Of a stretch of DNA of 64,000 nt, positions 31,459 through 43,708 are shown one piece after another. Origin of the DNA: Anaeramoeba flamelloides (Eukaryota; Metamonada; Anaeramoebidae); the NCBI GenBank assembly GCA_027625915.1, contig JANTQA010000023.1:17174001-17238000 (forward strand), in the 5' to 3' direction. Made by a program: the position numbers and the translations under genes. Under the pieces are notes generated by a model that did no database searches, was not told the DNA's origin, and was given only the letters and a program-made list of their open reading frames with translations. Numbering within the stretch: the first letter of the stretch is position 1; every line of letters starts with the position of its first letter.

Positions 31459-31766
31459 ATGGTAAGAATTTCTTTTTTCAATCACCAAACTACCACTTTC
31501 AAATTAACTCAGTTTTCACTAACTTCTTTCTTTCACTTTGTTTGTTTGTTTGTTTATTTCTTTTTATTTAGCCAGCACACAAAACTTTAAGAAAAAAACT
31601 TAAGCTTGCTAAAAAAATCAAGCAAAACAGAACTGTACCATATTGGTATAGACTTAAAAATGGAACAAAAATTCGGTAAGCTTGTTTTTTTTTTTTATGT
31701 TTTCTTTTTCAAATTCTTATTAATTTGCTGTTTTTTTTTATTTTCTTCTTACCACCAACACAAACG

Positions 31767-31797
<31 letters not shown>

Positions 31798-31881
31798 AAA
31801 ATTGTATAAAACAAAATTAATTTTGGAAATAGTTATAACAAAAAAAGAAGAAACTGGAGATCAACAAAATTAAAATTCTAA
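31459..31881 (+). CDS. RPL39: Large-subunit ribosomal protein eL39
   Basis: Three coding exons: 31459-31461 (the ATG alone), 31572-31675 and 31833-31881. They give 51 residues, exactly the family length. The translation begins [19 protein letters not shown], continues with [17 protein letters not shown] and ends [15 protein letters not shown], which matches eL39 end to end, including the Pro-x-Trp core and the RRxWRxTKL tail. Donors are GTAAGA and GTAAGC; the introns are 110 and 157 nt, the second with 27 Ts (31767-31793) before its acceptor. eL39 lines the exit tunnel of the 60S ribosome. The exons are too short for an ordinary ORF scan. Identity is firm. Confidence 0.95.
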
Positions 31882-32989
31882 ACAACCCTTAACTAAACAC
31901 ATATTTATGCAATTGAAATTTATTACTATTGATGGAGATCTTTCCTTTTCTTTTATTATGGTTAAGAAAAGTTTTGAATAAAGGGTTTTATCAATAACAG
32001 ATCACTTTTTCTCGATACAAAAAATAAAACAAAAATTTTTCTTTTTAATCTTTTTTTTGCTTTTTCTTTTTTTGTTTTTTTCTTTTTTTTTTTAAATTAT
32101 TTTTTTTTTATCAAACAACAAACCCAAAAATTTAAATGTGATCTCCCTCAAACAAACTTGATCCAAAAAAAACATATTTAAAAAGTACAAACTTCTGTCG
32201 AATTTCAAATAGTTGGCATTTTTATTCTACACCATTCAAAAAATCTACTCGGTTTTTTAAAAAGTAATTTAATTCCAAAACTCCCAAGAATAAGGGAAGA
32301 GTGATCTAATAATTAACAGACAAGTGAAAAAAGAGTGAGCTCATTTCGTTTTTTAAAATCCTTGTGAAGATCTTAATGAATTTTGAAGCAAGTTGGGTCA
32401 ACAAAAGCATTTTTATACAAGATCTTAATCTTTTTTTTTCAATAATATTTTTTTGATCAGTGATTATTATTCACATTTTGGATCACAAAGTTCTTGACAA
32501 AATAATTGACCATTTCCACCACAAGGTGGCCAATTGTAAATCAGTTACATCCCCACAAAAATGTGTAATCAACAACACAGCCCATAATCTAATAGTATTG
32601 TATTTCATAATTACAAAATTATCTCTTTTTAAAAGCATTTTTGAGATAGTAAAATTTTTTTTCAAAAAATGAATTTACCTTGATTAAAAATTTAGATTGG
32701 GTTTTCCTCTATTTGGTAACAATTTGTTATTTTTGTTAAGAGACAAATGTTGGGCGAGTTTCTTCTCTTTAATGAGTTGATCAGTAAAGTAGGAACTTTT
32801 TTTAAAGTCAAACAAAGTTATTCTCTCATTTTCAAAAATTTAGTTTTTCTTTATTATTTAATAATTCCTCTCATCTTTGAAATATATCAAAACTAAATCA
32901 GGATTTAAGAGGTGTGCTGTTATAGTTGATGTTAATTATGAGTTTTAGAGATTATCTTTCGTTTCTCTTTGAAAATTTTGGTTCTTTTG

Positions 32990-33445
32990 ATTTATTTTAT
33001 TTGTCAAAAATTACTTTTGATTTTAATAAAGTTTTTAATTTACCAAACCAATTTAAAAAAAACAAATTTTAGTTTCATAACGGTATTTGAATTCTAAATG
33101 GGAAAATATTTTTACTTGTTTTTTAAATTTTTTTTTTTTTGGGGAATCGGTTGTTAAAGAAGAGGTGAGATGCAATTTTCTGGTTTTGATATCGATTTGA
33201 AAAAGTAAATTCAAAATAAAGTGAAAATGTTTCCCGTTTATAATTCAAATACCAGTAATATATACATAATGACTTCTACTTCATAAAAATAACTTAATAT
33301 ATAAAAATGAATTATTTCAGATATCTAAGAATCAAAATTTTTGTATCTTTTTTGAGATTCGTTTCTGGGATTATTTTTACTATATACCCCTTTAATTAAT
33401 ATTTTGAATAACTAAGAGACCAAGTATTTTTATTGTTATTAATTC
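32990..33445 (+). repeat. Family F repeat, longest copy
   Basis: Its first half matches 2790-2990 directly and its span matches 5030-5310 in reverse. No coding capacity; ends undefined. Confidence 0.55.
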
Positions 33446-33989
33446 TCTTAGTATTTGGGATAATAAAATCAAATATTAAAAATTTATCAAAATTGGTTAA
33501 GTATATTAGAATTTCTAAAAAATATAGACCTTCCCAATGAACAATTAAAAAAAATAAATAAAAGATCTCAATTGACCTTGATGTTTTTGTTGGAACTTTC
33601 AACAAAAGAATTTAAGAAGCTGAATAAAAAAAAACATCTTGAACTCCATACAAACTTTACATTTCAAAAAAAAAAAACTGTAATAAAAGTAATCTATCCA
33701 ATTCACAAAGGGAAGATGTATAGACTACTATATTTTAGGTGTCAATCCTAAATGATTTTTTATCATATTTAAACTAACTTTAGGTGAAAATTTTGTGATA
33801 ATGGCTCAAAAATTATTTTTTCTTTTTCTTTTAATTTTATCTGAAATATTACTTAAAATTCTTAAATAGATAAAAATGTAATATTCATTTTCAAAATTAT
33901 AAAATTGTTTTTTTGGTTCAAATTGATTTTTAGCTTTTGACTTAATTTTTTTTTTTTTTAGCTTTTTGTTTTTTTTTTTGTAAAATTTT

Positions 33990-34345
33990 TTATTTTTTTT
34001 TTAAACTGTCAATTAGAAAAAAAAATGATTTGAAACTCCAGATTAGCATTAAGAAAAGCAAGACTATAAATTTTCTTTAAAAATTCATCCACTCACAATT
34101 ACAATATCTTAGTATATATATATATATATATATAAATTATCGAGAAAATTGAGAAATTTTGCAAGGATCATTCCAATCCAAGTGTCCATTTTTTATTAAA
34201 TTTGTATTCATAAAAGAACGACCCGAAAAAACAATATATTTATTTTTTAAAAAAAGGCCTAATCGGAAGCTTATTATTTATCTCATTTCTAAACTACCCT
34301 ATGTTGACTGGTTCTTATAAAAAAAGTAAATTTCTTCATTTTTGC
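33990..34345 (+). repeat. Family K interspersed repeat, copy 2
   Basis: Matches 7660-8060 (anchors TTTGAAACTCCA, ATTAAGAAAAGCAA, GATCATTCCAATCCAAGTG). An AT dinucleotide run at 34113-34134 interrupts it. Confidence 0.5.
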
Positions 34346-34954
34346 CTCGGTACTTGGAGTAAAATCAGGTTTTTATCTATTATTTCTTTCAAAAGATATC
34401 GCTAAATTAAATTGAAAAATGATTTTATTTCTGTTTTTCGAATATTTTTTATCATTTTAATTTTCAATCATGTTTGATCTTTAATAATATATTCCCCTTT
34501 TTTTTTTTCTACAAATTGTTTTAACATTAATTCCTTTTTCTTACTGAATGTTCAATCTAAAGTTCATTCAATGTAACTTGTTTCAATAAAAAAATACCAT
34601 ACAAATAGATATTTTTTTTAAAAGTTAGAAATTTAGGAAATTGGGCTGTTATTAAAATCTTAATGAGTTTAATAGCTATCTTTTCTTAATTACATAAAAT
34701 TCAAATAAATTTGAAAAAATATTTTATAAAATGATTTATAACAGAAATCTAATATGTAGCTTTGGCTAACTTTAATTTTCAAGATCTACTTTATTTATTT
34801 TAGTATACAAAGTATAAAAATCAAGAAAAACTAAAATTTGCCATATTTTCTACTTTCCTTTGATTATTAAATAATTAAAGAAATTTACTGTTTCAGAACT
34901 GTTTACAACTCTGAAATTTTAAAATTTTGGACAGTATTTCATTACGAAACATGA

Positions 34955-35125
34955 AATTTTTTTCGCATTTATTGCGAAAATCAGTATGCAAAATTGATAT
35001 TTAGTTGGGTCTTATCAACAGAAAACGATCAAAAACCAGGATGTAAGATCATTTGTATACATTTCGGGAAGTTCAAAGATGCATTATATTCCTTGCCAAT
35101 AGTTCAAAAAGGTCATTTATGTTAA
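34955..35125 (+). other. Orphan open frame of 56 codons, no start codon
   Basis: Open from after a TGA to a TAA, ending in IVQKGHLC. Its residues (for example IFSWVLSTENDQKPGCK, then IHFGKFKDALYSLP) use a broad amino-acid range unlike the neighbouring Phe/Lys/Asn frames. It could be an exon of an unrecognised gene or a fragment of a dead gene. No family recognised. Confidence 0.25.
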
Positions 35126-35523
35126 AAATCCTCAAACCAACTTGAAAAAATCAAAGAGGATTTCAAAACACATTAGAAATAGAAATAAAACCAGAGTTAT
35201 AAAATTTCATTGAAAATAAATAATAAACTTTGAAAAAGAACCAAACCTTCACTACAAAAATGAAAATAACAAATTACTTTTTTTCAAAAAACAAAAATAA
35301 TTAACATCTGTCTTTTACCTGAGACTATTTGAATATTTGTGATCAAAAAAAGAAAAAATCAAAAAAGAGGATGAATTGTGCTTTCTTTTAACCATCAGAC
35401 ATATAATATTTCAAAAGACAAAAAAAGATAATCCCCAAAACCTCGATTCATTTTTATTTATTTTTTCGAAAAATTGAAACATTTAGTGTTTTTTTTTACT
35501 TCCATTGGAAATAGAGGCGAATC

Positions 35524-38500
35524 ATGACAACACAAAATTTTTCAAATGTAAATAAAGAAATAACACAAGAAACTAAAAAATTTGCACCAAATAATCCGAA
35601 AACAGTCTCAAGGGTACCAAGTAAAAAAAGAAGAAAAAGAAGCTTTTTTCGGAAGAAAAAAAACAAACAAAACGATCAACAAGAAATAGGGGACAGCAAA
35701 GAAATAAAGAAGAAACTTAAAGAAGAAAAAAAAAGAAAAAAACAAGAATTAAAGAAACAAAAAAAAGAAAACAAAAATAAAAAAATAGGTAAAAAAAAAA
35801 ACAAACTTTTTTGCAATTTCCTATTACTTAACTTTTTTCAAACAAAAACAAAAAAAACCAAAGCAAAAATGAAAATCGACAACAAAATTTCAATCTCTCA
35901 CCTTTCGTTTTTTTTTCTAAACGATCTTTCTCTTCTCCTCTAAATCAAAAACAAAAAAAAAAAAAACAAAACAAAAAAACTTTTTGAAAACTAAACCCAT
36001 TTGCTTATTTCAATTCCAAAAGAACAAAATTCGAATATGAAAAAGTCACCATTATCCTTTCAACAAAACAACATAAACAGTGAACTACAAAAACCTATAA
36101 GGAAGGTTAAACGGGAAAGAGTTTCCGTTGGGTATGAAGAAAAGCCAATAATTAATGATGAAGAAGATTATGATCCATTTTTCGAGGATCATTATGGTGA
36201 TACCAAAGCTGTTGTAGTTCAGGACTATGTTGCCAAAAGGGAGTCAGAGATTTCCCTAAAGGAAGGCCAGATTCTGTTTGTCACGGGAAAGAATGAGAGC
36301 GGATGGTGGCAGGGCGAAACACGCGACGATATCGGAGTTTTCCCGAGCAATGTCATCAAAATCATGGTTGAAGACTATCAAGGTGAAGAAAAAAGCAAAG
36401 AAACAGATTTCTTTTTAGAGGATCATTATGGCGACACCAAAGCTGTTGTAGTTCATGATTATGTTTCCAAAAGGGAGTCAGAGATTTCCCTAAAGGAAGG
36501 CCAGATTCTGTTTGTCACGGGAAGGAACGAGAGCGGATGGTGGCAGGGCGAAACACGTGACGATATCGGCATTTTCCCGAGCAATGTCATCAAAATCATG
36601 GTTGAAGATTATCAAGGCGAAGAAACAAATGATAACAATAGCTTTAATAATCCCAAATTGGATGACATTTCTGGGCTTCAATTTTCCCAAATGGAACCTA
36701 AGGGCTTTCTTAATACCAAACAGCCAATACAGGAACTGAAGTCTGTCAAGGAAAACATGCAATTAGGCAAAAAACCCAAAAAGGTTCGGGTTCACGTTGA
36801 AATTGATGAGGAAGATCTATTTGAAGACGACGAGCACTGTGACGATCAAAAGGCTAGAGCAATAGAGTACTACAAACCCCCAGGCATAGATGACCTTATC
36901 CTTCAAAAGGGAGAAATAATCTACGTCTTTGGTTCGATGGGGGACGGAAAGGTTCAAATTGAAAACAAAGAGGGTGTAACAGCAACAATTCCAAGCCAGG
37001 TAATTGAATTTCTTGATAAGCAGGATAACATAATTCCTAACCCTTTTGAAGAAAGCGAAACCATTACAAGTTCTTCTGTCACAATGCAACCAGAAATCAA
37101 GCGTGTTGATTTAAATTCAAGGGTAAGTGTTGGGACCAAAGAAAGCAATTTGAAGAAGGAAACAAAGCCAAATGTGAATCAAAATTATGTTAATCAGCAA
37201 ATTAATTCCGTAAATCAGCAACGGTCTGACAAAAACCAATCAAATGAACAGAATTCTGTTAAAAGTAACCAACCATCAATTTTCGAAAAGAACAAAATTG
37301 ATTCAAATTCCGTATCAAATCAATATGGGCTTGATTTTTTACAATCTCAAAAGAAAACTTCTTCAAGGGTTGATGATATACTCTCTAAATATGCTAGAAA
37401 GGAAATGAATGGGTTAAGTGCCCTCCAAAAAAAAACCGATGAGGAAAAAGAAAAAAAAAAAGATGTCCAATTACAAAGACTAAAATTATTGCAACAGCAA
37501 TCACAACAAGTAAAAGTGCAACAAAGGCAAGTTGCTTCCCAAACAGATCATCAAATACAAATCAGTAACCAACAAAACAAATTATTGGAAATCACCAAAC
37601 AAAAACAATTAATCAAACAAAAAATATTAGAAAGGAAAAAACAATTAGAGAGACAAAAACAATTAGAAAGACAGAAAGAAATCGAAAGGCAGAAGGAGAT
37701 CGAAAGGCAAAAAGAAATCGAAAAACAAAAAAGATTAGAAAATTTATTAATTTTACAAAGTAAAGAAGCAAAAATATTGGAACAACAGGAACAAATAAGA
37801 AAATACCGTGAAGAATTACAAAAAAAGGAATTTGAAGCAAAAAGGGAAATGGAAAGACAAAAGGAAATGGAAAGGCAAAAAGAGTTAGAACAGCAAAAAG
37901 AATTAGAACAGCAAAAAGAGTTAGAACGGCAAAAAGAAATAAAAAGACAGCAAGAAATAAAACAAAATCAATTAAATAGAAATTTTCATAAAACTCCATC
38001 AAATAATAATATTGATGATGAACTTAAATCTCTCATTTCAAACACTAGCACAACTTCTAATAGGAATAATAATCAAGAGGGATCTCAAAAATTAAATGGT
38101 ATGGGATTTGGCAAAAAGAGAAAAGATTCTTGGCAAAATCTTATCAGTCAAACAAGTTCATCAAGAAAGAGTTACAGATTAACCAATGATTCAGAACTTC
38201 AAAATCTAATTAATTCTGCAAGAAATAGAACCCTATCACATTCATCATTGGAGGAATTAATGAGCCCAAAAACAACAAGAAAAAAGACAGCCACAAAATC
38301 AACATTAAATAATAGAAGAACAGGGAATAATACTATCTTTAATAGAAGTAGATCAACAAGTCCATCACTTCAAAGAAATACACTTAATTTTTCCTCAAAA
38401 AAATCCAATTTTGATATCGAATCAGTAATTAAGCAAAATAATTACAAGAAATCAAAAGACGAATCAATTTTAAATTTTAATAACCATAAAAATACTTTTC

Positions 38501-39143
38501 AACGAAACAAATTTTCTCAATCACAATTTTCAAATAAATTCAATCAATTCACCCAGAATAAAAATAATTCAAATTTACAAACAAAGAATAATAATAATAA
38601 AACAAATAATATTAATAATAAGAATAATTTTAATAATAGTCAGGATAATATTAATAATATTAATAATATTCATAATACGAATAATATTAATGATATAAAT
38701 ACAAATCGTAAAAAAACAGAAATTAGAAATGGAATCAAACGACGATTAAGAAAAAATATTAATCTACTTACTTGGATGAAAAGAAATAGTGGTGTTGGCA
38801 AACCAAATCAAAATTTTGTAGATTATATTGTTCAGGCGCTTTATAACTTCCCTAGCAAACAAGGGATCGATTTGCCTTTGCAAACGGGTGATTATATCAC
38901 TGTTATAGGCGAAGATAACTGTGGTTGGCTGCTTGGAATCAATAAGGCTGGCAAAAAAGGAATTTTCCCGTAAGTGTTTTTTTCTTTATTATTATTATTA
39001 TTTTCGAACTCAATTTTATTGTTTTTATTCTCAATTTTTTTTTCCATTTATATTTTCATTTAATCTAATTTTTAATATCTTATTATTATTTTATTTTTAT
39101 TATAATTTACCTTAATAGTAAAACTTTTGTTAAGGGGATATAA
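35524..39143 (+). CDS. Four-SH3-domain scaffold protein with Gln/Arg/Glu coiled coil
   Basis: Three exons, 35524-35788, 36023-38969 and 39119-39143, give 1078 residues. Residues 30-88 are Lys-rich. SH3-1 (about 148-205) and SH3-2 (about 226-283) are near-identical, with ALYDY-like AVVVQDYVAK, the WWQGE tryptophans and GVFPSNVIKI. SH3-3 (about 362-420) is degenerate: it lacks the WW pair and has ATIPSQVIEF. A long Gln/Glu/Arg/Lys helix (about 608-740, repeats of RQKEIE) and an Asn-rich linker (about 925-980) follow. SH3-4 (about 1019-1078) ends the protein and is split by the last intron; the final 25-nt exon supplies KTFVKGI. SH3 domains bind proline-rich ligands, so this is probably an actin or membrane-traffic adaptor. 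Introns are 234 and 149 nt. The last-exon join rests on frame and SH3 consensus, not transcript data. Confidence 0.88.
36184..36630 (+). repeat. Tandem duplication of an SH3-coding unit (period 234 bp)
   Basis: GAGGATCATTATGG starts at 36184 and again at 36418, a period of 78 codons. The two units differ at few positions, about half of them silent, and long stretches such as GAGATTTCCCTAAAGGAAGG are identical. This implies a recent duplication or gene conversion inside the gene. Confidence 0.9.
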
Positions 39144-40718
39144 TTTTTCTCCCAAGGTGGCATGTGTGAAATAAATTGTGAAATTTTGATAATATTGTGA
39201 ATAAGGGTTTTTATTATTATTTTTTTTTTTCACATTTTCTTTATTTCTATAAATTTAATGTTAAAAATCTCTATCTGTTAAAATTATTCTTCTTCTTGTT
39301 TTTTTTTTATATATTTTTTTAAAAAATTTTTATTTAATTGCATTTTCTTATATTATTATATTATTTTTTTATTAAATTACAAATTTTTTCAGAAAAAAAA
39401 CAAACAAACAATGATATATTTATATATATATATATATATATATCTAATATACAACCTCTTTTTAAATAATTAATTAGATTTTAAAATTATTTAATAAGAA
39501 TATTTTTTGAAAAATTCCAGATTCAAAATTTTATGAATAATATTTATCTTTAAAAATAAAATTCTTAAAAAAAATTTTTTTAAATAAATTTTTAATTCAT
39601 TTTTTTATTAAAACAAGAATTAGGAAATATGATTAAATATTTTTTTTTTCATTTTACAAAATTTTCAGGTTCTTATGATTTAATAACGATAAGATTTAGA
39701 AAAGAATGTCACTTAATTATCTCAGTTTGATATTGAAATTACTAATTTTGTAATTGAAATGATTTTTTAATTTTATTGTTCTTATTTTTTAAATGCAATT
39801 CGTTTTGATTCGGTTGAATACTTCCAGTAATAATCATATAGGTAAATCATTGAATCTCAATTGTTGTGATGTTCAATTTTATGAGGAATAAAAAGACAGG
39901 GAAATCAACAAGCCATTCTATATTTCATTATCTTCATTCCAATCATTGTTTTTTTTTTAACACATTTCAATTCATTATTGAAGCTCAAAGTTGGTAATTT
40001 GTGATTTAATTATTGCCTTATAGAGGAGTTGATGAGTTTCTTTTAATAGAACAAAAAATAAAAACCAAAAATAATTTATTTTAAATTGTTGATAAATGAT
40101 TATATTCCCCATAATTATGATAAAAGGATGACATTTGTATGTATCTGAACAATTCATTTAGATCGTACCTCTTTAATGGAAAATTTATAAATATAATGTT
40201 TTCCTTGTTGTCATTGCATAATTACGATTTAATTCTTTCAGTAAAATAGTTATATGCATTTTTAATTTCTTAATATAAATCCATCATAAACCCTTTTATA
40301 ATTGAAAACCTAAAAAAAAAAAAAAACTGAAAAATTACACATTACTTGAATTTTAAATTTAAATAGGATAATAGTTCTGCTGATTATCTTTTATACAATT
40401 TAGAAATATAGCTTTTATTTTGTGTTCTTTGTTCACCCAAAATACACTCAACAATATATAGCAGACAAAAAAGAACCAAATGAATAAATATAAACTAAAA
40501 ATACTAGTATGTTCTTCGAAATATTTTTTTTTAAAGAAAAAGATGAAAATTGGGTGAAATTGTTTTGTCTTTGATTATTCAAATACAGTTTTCCAATAAT
40601 CTCTTTTCGGTAAATAGTCTGAAATAAAATATATCTTCATAATCTGTCCCGATCATAAAAAATCATTTGTTAAGGAGAATAAAATAGTCTTGCAAATAAA
40701 GTACCTGTATTTATTTAT

Positions 40719-41065
40719 CTTCCTGTACCAATGCAACATCCAATTCATTACCCAATATTATAACAAAGTTCAACTCAATTTTGAACAAAAAAAATATTTG
40801 TTATTTTCAGTAGATTTCCTACTCTAAAATTTTTAAAATAAAGAAAAAAAAAACCTGGTGAATTGACAATTTCTAAATTTTTAACAAATGTAATTACTTT
40901 GATAAGGGGATAATTTAACTTTGATTTGAGCCCAAATTAAAATTTTTAGTGAATTTTCACAGTTTTTTTGAAATGTTTTGATTTTTGTTTAGAAGAAATA
41001 TTTTCTGATAAAGTTATTTCTATTTTTAAAGAAAAATTTTCCCTTTGATGCTTAAAAGATCAGTT
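40719..41065. repeat. Family A remnant
   Basis: Matches the interior of the family A right half: ATGCAACATCCAATTCATTA, then TTCAACTCAATTTTGAA, then further on AAATTTTCCCTTTGATGC-like sequence. Neither tip survives, and there is an internal insertion. Confidence 0.5.
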
Positions 41066-41519
41066 CCACCCTATATTCATCTATAATTAACATGTGTTGT
41101 AATTATATGTTAATGAAATTAGTGGCATGTTTTTCACAAGGATCTAAAAAATCTATTATAAATCTTATTGAACAACAATAAAGTATTACTTTTTTAACAA
41201 AGGATCATTATTAAAAATTTTCATTTTGGAAAGTTTTTTTGTTATTCTCTTTTCCAAATCTCAAATTAGAAACTGAAAATACGAGTATTTACGGGATTTA
41301 ATAATTCATATTTAGAACTTTCAAAAGACACTATTTTTTTAATTATGGAATTTCAAAGATTAACTGAATAACCATTAACATCAAAGCACAAAGACTGATT
41401 GTTTTTGTTTGCTTTTGATAAAAATACTTGTAACATCAATATATTTCCTCTATTTTGGAATAATTTGTAAAAAGAATATATTTGTTAATTATTAAATTTT
41501 GTTCAAAAAAATTGAATTT

Positions 41520-41770
41520 TTTAACAGCTAATCTGCATTTCAAAACAAATTAAAGTAAGATAATATACAACTCTGAAGTCTGAATACTAATAATTTGACC
41601 ATTAAATTTGTGATGAAATACAGATTTTATTCTGAAATTCTTGAGTTTTTTACCAATACATAGATCATTTTTAAAATTTAAAGGATTAACAAATAATTCT
41701 ATTTTACTGATGGATTGTTTAGAGATATTTGAGCCATGTCTCACAAAAGTGATTTACATCTAATAACAGC
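41520..41770 (+). repeat. Family G repeat, copy 2
   Basis: Resembles 10600-10960 (GAAGTCTGAATACTAATA and AAATTTGTGATGAAAT). The minus-strand frame at 41550-41744 lies entirely within it and is not supported as a gene. Confidence 0.4.
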
Positions 41771-41898
41771 ATGCTTTCATTCTTAGACTTCTCCTTAGGA
41801 TACACTAATCCATTAATTTTAGGAATTTCGTATTTTTACTAATAGGACTTTTGGAAATAAAATTTATATTTGTTGATGTTTCTTGTCCGTTTCTTTGA

Positions 41899-42165
41899 TA
41901 CAGTACTGCGCTATTTCAAGGCACAGGAAAAATCAAGAAATAAGGCACAAAAAATCCCATTACAGACAAAATCAAAGTGGTCAAAATAAGGCACAATTTT
42001 TCTGTGTAATTTCCAAGATTACTCATAATAAATATTCTATATATATATATTGAAGAAAACACTCAAACTAACTTTGTAATTATTTGGTGAAATTATATCT
42101 TGAAATTGGGAAAGTTCATCAAATCAAAAATTTGTGTCTTAAAGTGAACAAAATTTTGTGCCTTA
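41899..42165. repeat. TACAGT element related to family B, decayed
   Basis: Starts TACAGTACTGCGCTATTTCA with AAGGCAC-type motifs as in family B. A clear inverse right tip is not found; TTTGTGCCTTA near 42155 may be part of the right arm. Confidence 0.35.
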
Positions 42166-42515
42166 TATGTATATTTTTTAAAAAAGAAGTACAGCTTTTC
42201 ACTTTCAAACACAAATGAAAAAAGGCTGTAGAGATAATTTGAATAACATTATTTGAACTGATAATTAGAGCAATAAAGTAGAATTTTGGTATCTTTACGT
42301 TTCTTTTTTTATTTCACACTTTTGTTATTTGTTTCATATATTTAAATTGGTTTTAATTTGTAAAATACTATCAAATAGTGCTATTTCAACATATGAAAGC
42401 AATAGAATACTTTGTAAGAGAAAAATAGTACCTGAATATTAAGAAAAAATCGTCTTATTTTCTGAGAAAAACCAATAATCAATAATCATTTTTTTAATTG
42501 TTCTTATTTTTTAGC

Positions 42516-43708
42516 ATGTTATTGGCTCTTTTATGGATAATAGGGTTTATAACGTGTTTAAGGTTATTACATAAATTAGTTCAGTTTGTTTGGTATCATT
42601 TCTTTAGGCCACTTCCTAATTTACGAAAAAATTTTGTGAACGATAAATGGGCTGGTAAGATCATTTCGTTTTTCTTCTTTTTGATTTTAAAATAATTTTT
42701 TTCTCGATCAAAAAAACAAAAAAAAAGAAAAAAGAAAACTTCAAAAAGTAAAAGAAAAAAAAAGTTCAAACCTAATTCTGTCTTCAAAAGAATAAATGAC
42801 GAAATTGTTAACAATAAAATTTAAAAAACAAAAACACTTTTTCAAAAATTTCCTTTTAATACAATAAAATATCAGTTATTACTGGAGGTAGCGATGGTAT
42901 TGGGAAAGAGTTTGCCTTAGAACTGGCGAAACAAGGATTTAATCTTGTACTGTTATCACGGACGGAAAGTAAATTAAATGATGTCAAATCAGAAGCCCTG
43001 GAAAGAAACCCAAACATTAAAACAATAATCCACCCAATCGATCTCGGGCAAAGCCCATTGTCAATCACCGACGAAATAAGTGATTTATTAGATCCCCTAG
43101 AAATCGGTGTCTTGGTTAACAATGTTGGTATTTCGATTCCTGCATGCGAATTCCATTTGCAAAAAGATAACAACAATAATCTTATGTCTTCACTCAATAT
43201 CAAAATCCATCTTTTGATGACAAAACTGGTGACAAGAAAATGGATCAAATCAAACCAACAAGGCTATTTAATTAATCTGTCCTCCTCAAGTGGGATAGTT
43301 GGCAGTCCTTGGCTCTCAGTTTATTCGGGCACAAAGGGTTGGATCGATACCTGGTCGAGATCCTTAGGATCAGAGTTTGAACAAATCCAAGGTGCAAAAA
43401 AAATCACCGTTCAGTCTCTACAGCCTTCCTTTGTCTCTACAAAAATGACTGGCATGCGCCCATCCCTGTTTTGTCCTCACCCTAAGGTGATCCCAATCGA
43501 TTGTTTCAGGCAAATCAAAACACACACGTCAATTGCTCCCTATTGGATCCATGCATTATTTAATGGATTTTTTCGAGCATTTCCTCAAATCGGAGGATGG
43601 GTAATGAATAAAGAAACAAAAAAACTACTCATAAGAGTTAAAAGATATCAAAAAAGGCAGTTAGAAAAGCAAAAGCAGTTAGAAAAGCAAAATCAAGAAA
43701 AAATTTAA
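42516..43708 (+). CDS. Membrane-anchored short-chain dehydrogenase (3-ketoacyl-CoA reductase / 17-beta-HSD12 type)
   Basis: Two exons, 42516-42654 and 42876-43708, give 323 residues. Donor GTAAGA, acceptor ATCAG, intron 221 nt. Residues 1-30 are a hydrophobic membrane anchor, as in the ER-resident family. The Rossmann cofactor motif TGGSDGIG is at 49-56 and NNVG at 128-131. The catalytic residues visible are Asn154, Ser in SSSSG (182-185), Tyr196 and Lys200 (YSGTK). The C-terminus is a Lys/Gln/Glu repeat. Family members reduce the 3-ketoacyl-CoA intermediate of very-long-chain fatty-acid elongation with NADPH; some reduce steroids. The membrane anchor and SDR core place it in this branch, while substrate is inferred. 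The ATG directly follows TTTTTTAG, so a spliced 5' leader is possible. Confidence 0.87.

Larger units (their letters stand above)
31882..35523. other. 3.6 kb intergenic stretch with repeats and an orphan frame
   Basis: Between eL39 and the SH3 gene, same strand. Holds a family F copy (32990-33445), a family K copy (33990-34345), an AT run (34113-34134), a less AT-rich patch at about 32460-32600 that I cannot assign, and an open frame at 34955-35125. Confidence 0.55.
39144..42515. other. 3.4 kb intergenic stretch
   Basis: Begins with the presumed 3' end of the SH3 gene. Holds an AT run (39421-39443), family A remnants (40719-41065), family G (41520-41770) and a B-like remnant (41899-42165). 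GTAAGAG at about 42415 and TTTTTTAG at 42507-42514 could bound a 5'-leader intron of the next gene. Small frames at 39793-39891 (+) and 39975-40157 (-) are not called. Confidence 0.5.

Noticed and set aside
35318-35410. Minus-strand two-exon candidate divergent from the SH3 gene (starts MVKRKHNSSS)
   Set aside because: Splice sites can be drawn, but the product is about 43 residues of low-complexity Phe/Ser/Leu with no family.
39793-40157. A 32-codon plus-strand frame and a 60-codon minus-strand frame
   Set aside because: Both are short, unrecognised and without splice or context support.
41550-41744. 64-codon minus-strand frame
   Set aside because: Lies wholly inside the family G repeat, whose other copy does not keep it open.
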